NCBI GenBank assembly: GCA_900312665.1
Contig: ONZQ02000006.1
Location: forward strand, 887,981-951,980
Origin: Cephalotrichum gorgonifer
Lineage: Eukaryota; Ascomycota; Sordariomycetes; Microascales; Microascaceae
Reading direction: 5' to 3'
DNA length: 64,000 nucleotides
The position numbers were made by a program, and so were the translations under genes. This document shows positions 56,042 to 64,000 of the stretch, in pieces; position 1 is the first letter of the stretch, and each line of letters begins with the position of its first letter. Under the pieces are notes generated by a model. The model was not told the DNA's origin. It did no database searches and worked only from the letters and a program-made list of their open reading frames with translations.

Positions 56042-57325
56042 ATTAGATTATAAAGATGCTCCTTGTTTCCCCTTCTCTCTCAGGTGATACTGTTTTCCTA
56101 ACCCACACCGAGGGAAATCGGCTTCGGCTCAGTCGAGACTGGGGTATTAGGCCCGTCAAGACGCAACGAAAAGAAGGCCCCCTCGCGGGGTCGGGGCTCG
56201 TGTTGTTCGGTTCGCCGCGCTTAGTCGTTCGAGAAAGCGGCAAAAGTATGGTCGTCGTATCCGGAGCGCAATGTCGCTTGTTGTTTTTGCTCGGTCGGGC
56301 GAAATGAAAACGTGCCTGCACAAATTCTCTCGTCAAGTCGCTGAGAGGGAGCGGGAGCAGAGCGAAAAGACGACGTAATTAGGTAGGGAGTTGGGCGGTA
56401 AGGTCGAGGTCCGTTCGGTTGGTTAGCTAGATGGAGTCCGGATGAAGCGAGGTTCCTCGGGGCGACCGTGAATCCTGGGATTTCTGCCTCGGCATTCGCT
56501 ACCGGCTGGGGTAAGGTAAGGGCGTCGAGCCTTTGGTTGGTCAGCCGTGGTTCGGTACATAGAAACCTATTGGGCGGCGTGGAAAAAAACAAAACAATAG
56601 AGCAGCATACAAATAGGTTAAGGAGAGCTTACAAGCCCGAAAACTCCAAAGATAAAAAATCACTATAGGTATTGAAGTCTTATAAATTCTTTCGGCGAAG
56701 CCCTTTGGCACACAGTCGACGTAGGAGGATGTGGGTTAAGTCCGTCCCCGGACAGTGTTGCGAGAGCCTTTGGATGCTTAGATAGCCGGCCTGGGCCGAT
56801 CAGCGGCGGTGACGGTACCTAACGACGGCGCAATGTGGGTCCTTCCTCCCCCCTTCCCTCACTAGCTTGTAGAGTCGAGGGATGAAAAGGTACGTACCTA
56901 ATAATATTCGCCCCTCTTCTCCATATTCACATGCTGCACGGCGCCGATCCAGTTTTGGTAACCCTACCGGCTCTAAGTAATAATCGTGGAGACTACCTAT
57001 CCAAGTAGTGCTACGTAGACACTGGCTGAAGAGGAGCTCGCCACACCTGCTGCTAGACACGCTTCTATTTTCTTCGCATCGAAGAGATCTTGCCACATGG
57101 AGATACACATTTACTTTGTATCGTATACCAGGATCCCCGTATACCCTCGAATCATGATCCTCACTACTAGTAGAGTTTGAAGGCGGCAGGAATAGGGTTT
57201 CCTCCAAGTATCACAAATGAGCTTCGAAGGCCTCCATAGTGATATGGGAATTAAATTACCATAAGTCAAGATACCCACTCCACCATGGCAAGCCATCTAT
57301 ATGCGTTTTGAAAGAAGAGATCGCT
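56042..57325. other. Intergenic between RAD2 3' end and PEX13 start
   Basis: It holds the PEX13 promoter (56042-56600) and the 3' flank of RAD2. AT-rich text lies at 56580-56700 and C/T-rich text near 56840. Short minus-strand frames at 56800-57207 lack any domain. No RNA gene was recognised. Confidence 0.5.
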
Positions 57326-60300
57326 TCACGCTCTGGTTCTCTTCCCAGGGCCACGTCCGCGTCCCTTACCTCTAGCCCTCGTAGCCACCACCTCATCTTC
57401 GCCCTCCCCCTCGTCATCATCGTCCTCGAAATCATCATCCGGATCCTCCACGCCCGATTCCCTCCCCCTCTTGCGCGTCCCCCCATTCCCCCCCGCCTTC
57501 GCCCGCCCGCCCGAATTCTGTGCCACATCCCCTCCGGTTAGGGTCTTCTGCCTCAACTTGCTGACCGCTTCATTCATCCTCTTGCTCGTCCCGGCCCTCT
57601 GCCTCGGTGCGAATGCCTCCATGGCCCCCGCCCCCAACCCTCCCTGGAAGAACCTCGTAATGTTCGACTGCGTACCCTCCGCCTCTCTCCTGTTTATGTC
57701 CTTCACCACCGGCAGCAGTACATCGTCCGTCCTCTCCTTGCTCCACCCGATCGTTGCCATGAGGAACTGTCGCAGCCCCTCGACGTCGGGGACTCCCCAC
57801 TGGAAGCCCTCCTTGTTGCTGTCCACCTCCGGTTTTATGTACGCCTCCCTTACCGCGGGCGACGGGAAACCCGGCGGGAGGAAGAGCTTCGTAGCCTGCG
57901 ACTTGCGGAACTTCCTCCGGAACGGCGACGTGGCGTCGGCCTCCTTGGGTCGGCTGTTCATCTGCACATCGTCCCACCACTCCTTGAATCTCTCGAGCCC
58001 GTCGGGGCCGGAGAACTCCGAGAGTATCTCGACGGCCGTGACCGGCCCCACGCCCTGTAGCCCTTCCGTGTAGTCTGACCCCAGCAGCTGCGCGAGCGCC
58101 ACGAGCTGTTCCCGCGACAGGGACATCTCCTTCTCTAGGTCCGAGGCGAGGTAGCACTCGACAAACTTGTTACTGCTAAACATGTTCTTGTAGACTCGCG
58201 TGCCGCCAAAGAGGAACGTGTCCGAGTCGTCCGTCACGATGCCGTCCACGAGGCCTAGACTCACGAGTTCCGCACACTGCGCCTCGGCCTCCATCGGCGC
58301 CGTGATGTAGGGGATCCCGAAGAGCCGGAGGAGCGCCTGGCACTCCGTCACCATGACCTGGTTGACCTCGTCGGCATCCCGCCGGTCCTTCTTCTGCTGA
58401 GAGCGCAGCTGGCGCAGCTCCTGCTCGTAGGCGGCGAGGTTCTCCTCCGTGGTTTTCTGGTTCAGCTCGCTGGCGAAGCGGGCGTGCTCTGTCGCCTCTT
58501 CCTCCATTTGGGCGAGGAGCTCGGCCTCCTCTGGGTCGCTGAACTCGCCCTCCTCGTCATCCTCTTCCTCTGCGTCGCTACCAAAGAGGAAGGCATCATT
58601 ATCCGCCTGCTTTTCAGCCACGCCGCTTGCCTGTACTGCATGTGGTTCCGCTGTATCTGGCGAGACACCCTGGGGGGCGACGTCTTCAAAAGAAGCTTCT
58701 GGTGAGGCGGGAGCCACAGTCGATTGTTTGGGATTGGTGGTCGCCTGAGCATTCTCTTTCGTCGCCGAAGCCAAGGTCAGGGTCAGGCCCTCATTTAGCC
58801 TAGACGGGGAAGTCCGTTTCGGAGATGGCGTCCATTCGATAAGCTCAACGTCCGAGTCCTCATCTGACGACCCAATCTCAATCATGTTCCTTTGCCGCTC
58901 CATCTCCATCTCCCTTTCTTCCTCAAGCGCCACCTCTCTATCTGCTGCGTTCATCTTTTCCTGGAGGACTTGCTGTTGCTTCAACGAGTCCCGAATATCA
59001 CCTTCACTTGCTAGCCAGGGTGGTAGAGGTTTCGGAGCCTCGTCGTCGTTGGGGTCTCTTACGAATCCCCCACCTAGGTCGCTATCCACAGGCTCGACTC
59101 CCGAATCAGGGTTTGCATTCGTAGCACTGTCGGGGACCTTCTCCGTCACGTTCCTCGTAAACATCGCCGGTGTCCAGTCCAGCTTGGGGAACGGCAGCGG
59201 TCCGTCGAATGGGTTCTTCATCTCAGCCCGGGGCGCGTCCGCTTGTGTCTTCTTTGACCTTTTAGCCTTGGCTAGTGTTTTCTGAAGGTCAATGCTGCTG
59301 TCGCTGTCGCTGTCACTCTCCTGCTCAGCACCGACTGCAGTCTCCACAACCCGCTGACGCGCCACTGTGGCGCTGGCCCGGTTGTTCACAACGTGGGCAA
59401 CCATCTTGCCACTACTCGTCGTTATCGGCCTCGGCGCGGTGTCGGCCGCCCTTTGCTTCCAAACAGGCGCCTTCATCTCCACATCGTCAAACGCATCATC
59501 ATCTACCTCCGGCGACGGCTCTAGTCCAACCCCGTGCTGGGTCCGCAGCGACAGGGAAATGGCCAGGTTGATGTCTGCTTCTTCTTCGGGGTGTAGCGAT
59601 GGCTCTGTGTCCCTACCCAATGGAGCTTCCGGCTCGGCCTGTCCAACGAATAATGCATCTTCCTCCTCGTCTTGCACCACCTGATTGTACAACTTCTGCG
59701 GTTGAGGATCATAACTCTCCCCTGCCTGCATTTCCGTCCGCATATCTTCTTGGTTTGGCGGGGGGCGCGGCAGGCGGTTTAACCCCTCAATCGGAACGTC
59801 CTCAAAATCCTCATCTTCATCTTCATCTTCTGGGTCGCTCTTCGTCTGGTACTGGAACTGAAGTTGATCCACGTCGATGGGCTTATGACTCTGCCCGAGA
59901 TCCTTTTCCTTGCTCACGACGCCCAGTGCCCAGCCACCCTCAGACCCGTAATTCTTTACCAGGATGTACTCCCGATCTTTCTCCCCCGCTATCCTAGCAC
60001 TGGTATTGATGGTAAGGTCCAGTCCTGTCATGCCGACCTCTTGCATGAATCTCTGGGTGAGCATATTCCGTTCCCTCACCCTCTCGATCTGAAACTTCGA
60101 GAAAGCCATGCGGTCGGGGAACATTCTCTCCAGCTGCTCCTTGCTCAGGCCCATCCTCAGGCGACTCCGCAGCCTCGCGGCATTGAGGATGTTGTACCTG
60201 TCGGCGGAGGGGAGGCTCTTGAAGAAGTCGCCTTGGAAATCAATCTTGCTGAAGTCGTAGAGATTGATATCCTCCCCGTCGTTGAACTGCCTCGCATACT

Positions 60301-60916
60301 CCTCTAACTCCTCGATACTCATTATGCGCGGGTCCTCCGGCTTCGCCATCGCAGCGATACTCCCGTCGATGTCGGGTAGGTGATACGGATCCTGCTTCCG
60401 AAAGCTCCGAGCCTTCATCCGCTCCTGCTTCGACATTCCCAGCTCATCGACGTACACCACCTCTGACATGTCCGGCATCGGCTCCTCCTCGTCCACCGCC
60501 ACACCCTCTCTCCTCCCAGCCCCTTTCTCGCCATCCCTCCGCCTCCTATCTGCCTCCTCCTCCGCTAGCCTATGCATCTGCACTGCCAGCAACTTCCCCG
60601 CCGTCCTAGTCGCATCCTCCCTCCTCCCCTCCCTCCTCTTTTTCCTTCCCAGGATAGTCTGCCTCTTCAGGGCCGGAGCGCCGCCATCGAAGACGAAGAC
60701 GGGCTGGATGCCGAACCATAGCAGCTTGCATATCCGCCGGAAGAAGCCCACGACGTGGGAGTTCCGTAGCGCATTGCCCTCTTTGTCACGCACGGCCTTG
60801 AGGAACTGGTATATCCAGATAGAAGCGTCGACGGCGAGGCGCTTCCGGTTGAGGGTCGCGAGGTTCGTGGGGCGCGCGCAGGGCTGGACCACCTGCCAGA
60901 GGCCATTTACACCCAT
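57326..60916 (-). CDS. RAD2: Rad2/XPG structure-specific DNA-repair endonuclease
   Basis: Intronless, 1196 residues, with the standard start MGVNGLWQVVQPCARP. The N-domain of the FEN/XPG nuclease fold is at residues 1 to about 100, with metal-binding Asp30 (VDASIWIYQFL) and Asp77 (FVFDGG). A very long acidic spacer follows, as in Rad2/XPG but not Fen1, and includes a ubiquitin-interacting-motif-like segment (EEADINLAISLSLR, about residue 445). The I-domain begins near residue 850 with MEAEAQCAEL and GIVTDDSDTFLFGG (acidic catalytic residues). A helix-hairpin-helix region (LLGSDYTEGLQGVGPVTAVEI) follows. A PIP-box-like QSNITRFF near residue 1087 suggests PCNA binding. The Lys/Arg-rich end is a nuclear signal. 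It makes the 3' cut in nucleotide excision repair and supports TFIIH. Confidence 0.96.
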   Translation of the reverse strand: MGVNGLWQVVQPCARPTNLATLNRKRLAVDASIWIYQFLKAVRDKEGNALRNSHVVGFFRRICKLLWFGIQPVFVFDGGAPALKRQTILGRKKRREGRREDATRTAGKLLAVQMHRLAEEEADRRRRDGEKGAGRREGVAVDEEEPMPDMSEVVYVDELGMSKQERMKARSFRKQDPYHLPDIDGSIAAMAKPEDPRIMSIEELEEYARQFNDGEDINLYDFSKIDFQGDFFKSLPSADRYNILNAARLRSRLRMGLSKEQLERMFPDRMAFSKFQIERVRERNMLTQRFMQEVGMTGLDLTINTSARIAGEKDREYILVKNYGSEGGWALGVVSKEKDLGQSHKPIDVDQLQFQYQTKSDPEDEDEDEDFEDVPIEGLNRLPRPPPNQEDMRTEMQAGESYDPQPQKLYNQVVQDEEEDALFVGQAEPEAPLGRDTEPSLHPEEEADINLAISLSLRTQHGVGLEPSPEVDDDAFDDVEMKAPVWKQRAADTAPRPITTSSGKMVAHVVNNRASATVARQRVVETAVGAEQESDSDSDSSIDLQKTLAKAKRSKKTQADAPRAEMKNPFDGPLPFPKLDWTPAMFTRNVTEKVPDSATNANPDSGVEPVDSDLGGGFVRDPNDDEAPKPLPPWLASEGDIRDSLKQQQVLQEKMNAADREVALEEEREMEMERQRNMIEIGSSDEDSDVELIEWTPSPKRTSPSRLNEGLTLTLASATKENAQATTNPKQSTVAPASPEASFEDVAPQGVSPDTAEPHAVQASGVAEKQADNDAFLFGSDAEEEDDEEGEFSDPEEAELLAQMEEEATEHARFASELNQKTTEENLAAYEQELRQLRSQQKKDRRDADEVNQVMVTECQALLRLFGIPYITAPMEAEAQCAELVSLGLVDGIVTDDSDTFLFGGTRVYKNMFSSNKFVECYLASDLEKEMSLSREQLVALAQLLGSDYTEGLQGVGPVTAVEILSEFSGPDGLERFKEWWDDVQMNSRPKEADATSPFRRKFRKSQATKLFLPPGFPSPAVREAYIKPEVDSNKEGFQWGVPDVEGLRQFLMATIGWSKERTDDVLLPVVKDINRREAEGTQSNITRFFQGGLGAGAMEAFAPRQRAGTSKRMNEAVSKLRQKTLTGGDVAQNSGGRAKAGGNGGTRKRGRESGVEDPDDDFEDDDDEGEGEDEVVATRARGKGRGRGPGKRTRA

Positions 60917-61677
60917 ACTGGTGGCTGATGAGAGAAATTGATGACTGCGGTCCCAGTGGAACTATGGAATATGAAGCAAGGTTGCTGTGAGGGGGGCGCA
61001 AACGTGAATGTGAGTGTGAATGTGAGCGTGAGCGTGCGTGAGTGAGTGATGTAGTTGAATTGCTCCGGAGCGGGTTCCGTGGCTGACCAGGCCAGTTCAG
61101 GTCGTTGCAGAGGGTATACGCATGGTAGGATGCGCTCTCTGCGTCTTTTCAGACGTTTTGCAGCGCGGTGAATCTATTTTGGGATATGGGGGGAAGAAAC
61201 AACTGAATCGAGACCAGGGCGATTGGATGATGGAAGGCTTCGATATTCACAGTGTGGCGAGGATGAGACTTGCTGACAACGGCGGTCTAATTGTAAGTGG
61301 GAACAGGCGGCAGCCAAGTGGATGCTAAGTCATCAATAGAAGTACCAGTGACTCCTCCCACGCCCATCACGCGTCTCGTCGCGACTTCCGATCAAGCACG
61401 GAATTTGTATCATATCAGCAACAACGTGCAACATTCATCTCACAATATATATATATTCAAATATTTGTTTGGGAGAGACTTAATAGCTTTACCTATTCGT
61501 TTTTTTTCAGGCTGCTAGAAATACAACACACATACATATCCCGAACCCGAAGCTCCCAGCCAGCTAGGCTGCCAGCCGCACCTTTTCATCAGCATACACA
61601 CGAGAATCGTCCCATACTCCGGCACACAAGCTAATCAAAACAGGAGAAACAAAGGAAAATAATAAAAAAATAACATG
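60917..61677. other. Intergenic between RAD2 and the C2H2 gene
   Basis: RAD2 promoter on the left, with a GTGAGY-type repeat at 61004-61049. On the right lies the 3' flank of the C2H2 gene, AT-rich with (AT)6 at 61445-61456 and A runs near 61650-61670. No gene was seen. Confidence 0.55.
61004..61049. repeat. Hexamer repeat GTGAAT/GTGAGT/GTGAGC
   Basis: About seven imperfect 6-bp units beginning GTGA, upstream of RAD2. It is a microsatellite in the promoter, with no known role. Confidence 0.8.
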
Positions 61678-63301
61678 CTAGCTCAAAAAGAAACTCGACG
61701 ACGACGGATCCATGGCAGGTTGCGGGTAGTAACCCTGTCCGTCTGCTTCGAGGAATATCTCTGTTGGGCAGCCGACATCCTCCAGGACATTCAAGTCGTC
61801 GATCCAAGACTGTGGTGGCACGGAGATCGTACCGTCAAAAACCGCCGGAGGCTGCAAGCCGGTGACATCAGATGACAGCGATGTCAGAGCACCGTCGTTC
61901 GGTTGGTTCTTCTGGTCTCGATACCCCTCGATGAGTTGGTCGGTAATGGACGGAAGGAGATCCAAAAACTTGGCTATCATTTCCTTCTCGGTATTGTAGT
62001 GCACCCGTTCGATTTCCTCCTCCAGCTTCCGCCGCATGAAATGAGGAATTCCACGTCGCACATACTCACGCATTCCATCCAGCTCCTCGGATGGCAGCTC
62101 GTCACAGTCTTATTTGGGGCATTGTTAGTATGGCCTTTCGACACATGTCCAAATTCGGGATGATAGTAAAGCCTTACAAGGAGAAGGAATACTATCCCTG
62201 GGCGTGTCCGGGAAGATTATCTTGTAGATGAGGACCCAATTCTCCTCGCGAGTCAAGTCCTTCTTTGGCCGGGCACGAATGAGCTTCTCCTGGGCCTCAT
62301 CGATCCCATCGCGGGAGAGAATGTCCTTCTTTTCACACCTCTCATCAGCTCGAAGGTGGGCATCGAGAGCCTTGGCGCTGGCAAACTTGGTTGCACACCG
62401 AGGGCAACCGTGCTTGTCCTGGTGTTGGCGATATATGTGCTCCCTTCGCGAAGCGACGTGTTAGTGAGTAGCTGTCCATGAGAAAAGGGGACTATGTGTC
62501 GGTCAACTTACTTGAGCCGATGTAGGGTATCAAATCCAGGAAACCTGCACGCTCTAGAGGATTTATGCTTCGACGAGTCATGCTTGTAGAAGGGACAGGC
62601 GAATTTTCTCTGGTTCTCTTCCGGATTTTTCCTGGCACGCTTGTTCCCTTTGCCCTTTTTGTCCCCGTCATCGTCATCGTCATCGTCTCCTCCCGGAGAC
62701 TCGTCCCGTTGCTGGCGCTTCTTCGGTCTTCGGGGGGCTTCATTTTCCTTTTCGTCACTGTTGCTGCCGCCCCCTCGCCCCTTCTTGCTTCCACCACAGC
62801 CGCCCCCCGTATCGGAGGTACCACGGCTACGAGAGGAAGCGCTACCGCCTTGTGAGGTCTTTGTCGGCGGGAAGTTCTGATCCAGCCACTCCATGACAAC
62901 GGACATTACATTATCTACTGTCTGCTTCTTTCGTCTCTCCCCCGGAGACTGGCTCAATTCCCCTTGATCGGGTGCGCTGGCGGGATCCTCGCCGTCACTA
63001 GCATAAGCTAGGTTAGACTTGCTACGGCCGACTGATTCCAGAAATAGGTAGGGACGGAAGCTTACCTCGATTCGGCAGTGGAATCTGCGGTCCTTTTAGG
63101 TGGCTTTCTCCCTTCGATTGCCGAGGATGTCTAATACGAGAGGAGCGAAGCTGGTCAGCTAGCTACTCGAAGCGGCCTGACATGGGAAATCTAGAAATTA
63201 CTGGGCCCTACTTCTTGAGCGACGTCTCGGGTGCTTGACGTCGACTGGCCTGCGGTCCGTTCGCGTTTCGGTTTCCCGTCCTTCCCCAAAGCTGCTCGCA
63301 T
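61678..63301 (-). CDS. C2H2-type zinc-finger protein of a fungal-specific family, five exons
   Basis: Exons 63301-63212, 63130-63066, 62997-62512, 62443-62178 and 62108-61678; introns 68-81 nt, all in phase; 445 residues. Residues 1-150 are charged and low-complexity, with an Asp run and Lys/Arg clusters that look like a nuclear signal. An atypical finger (FACPFYKHDSSKHKSSRAC, closing with LHRLKEHIYRQH) at about residues 195-230 is followed by CPRCATKFASAKALDAHLR (about 237-255). Then comes the conserved block EENWVLIYKIIFPDTPRDSIPSPYCD and an acidic C-terminal region. This fingers-plus-IYxIIFPD layout recurs in many filamentous ascomycetes, sometimes beside STAND-type genes, and its function is unknown. 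The start is uncertain: an in-frame ATG at 63469 would add 56 residues of weak coding character. Confidence 0.8.
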
Positions 63302-64000
63302 TCTTGTGGGGTTCGACCGGTGCAGGATCCCCTTCGGAACTAGCTTCGGCCTCAAGAACAGAGTCTCAGGGGGGTATAGCCCGCAGGCCGAGGACTTGAG
63401 TCCAGTTGGCTGGTAGTGGTGGCCGAATTGGGAGCTTCCGAGGTCAAGTCCAAATATTGACCACAGCATTCTTCGAGTCGGCCCTACAGGAATTCAAATT
63501 GACTGAGCCGTAGGGCATTCTCGGGGGGGCATGCAGCTGGAGAGTGGGTGTTCTATCGGCTGTCACCTGGTCCCCGTCGCATCATCCAGGTCTGCCGGTT
63601 GGATAGTTCGTGGAGGCTTGACTAGGAAGAATAGCTCTATCTCGGAAGCTGGAACGAAGGATGATATGGAGGCAGTTCGTGGCTGGCGTCGGGGGAGACT
63701 CGAGGCTATATATGCTCGGTCATCCGAGCCGTGCTATGACGTATCTTGTGGCTCAAGATCCAAGTGCTCAAATGCGCATCGAAATCCATGAGCGCTAGCC
63801 TTGTCCTTGTCGCCATGGGGGGCCGGCCCCAAGAGCAATCGATTCCTGCTCCCACACGACAGCTTATTTCGAACAAGGCAACCATGGTGGCTTACGGTAA
63901 GGCTTCTCAAGGCTCCACGTGTTGGACGACAAAGCGGGGTGTGGCCCAGGTATGGAGCAGGATCAAGATGCGAGCCATACTTGCTAGTGTGATATGTATG
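63302..64000. other. Upstream region of the C2H2 gene, window edge
   Basis: Contains the leader or an alternative 5' exon (to 63469) of the C2H2 gene. Beyond that no gene is supported up to the window edge. Confidence 0.45.

Overview
The window looks like nuclear DNA of a filamentous ascomycete (Pezizomycotina, most likely Sordariomycetes). The genes carry short GT-AG introns, mostly 60-110 nt, with CTAAC/CTGAC-type branch points. Coding sequence is rich in G/C at third codon positions. The gene set is fungal: SFP1, RAL2, RCF2, LaeA-like methyltransferase, L-arabinitol dehydrogenase, PEX13. There is one assembly gap of 113 Ns. No mobile element, CRISPR array, rRNA or convincing tRNA was found. 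Splice models were built by eye; each intact multi-exon model keeps its frame through every junction.

Layout. 0.9-9.5 kb holds DUS3 (-), a kelch beta-propeller gene (+) and an SFP1-type zinc-finger regulator (-). 9.5-17.5 kb is a gene-free stretch packed with the octamer TACGAGTA. 17.5-21.2 kb holds two damaged genes head to head: a dynamin/Mx-like GTPase without its N-terminal half (-), and a protein with a helical N-terminus and a C2H2-type finger (+). 23.5-33.3 kb is a housekeeping block: RCF2 (+), RAL2-like kelch-BTB (-), CDC20 (+), TFIIA large subunit TOA1 (+). 33.3-42.8 kb is a second gene desert. A six-exon LaeA-like methyltransferase (+) stands alone at 42.8-44.2 kb, followed by the gap region. 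47.1-50 kb carries ATP synthase subunit g (-) and L-arabinitol 4-dehydrogenase (-). After another sparse stretch with one doubtful small secreted protein, 54.5-63.3 kb carries PEX13, RAD2/XPG and a C2H2 protein, all on the minus strand.

How the genes work together. This is not a pathway cluster. The intact genes serve core functions: tRNA modification, Ras/polarity signalling, ribosome-biogenesis control, respiratory chain and ATP synthase assembly, APC/C activation, RNA polymerase II initiation, pentose catabolism, peroxisomal import and nucleotide excision repair. The accessory parts are the decayed dynamin/C2H2 pair, the orphan LaeA-like gene and the repeat-bearing deserts. I did not find a convincing new multi-gene system. 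The strongest unexplained signal is the dispersed TACGAGTA octamer: 21 copies in 5.5 kb by my count.
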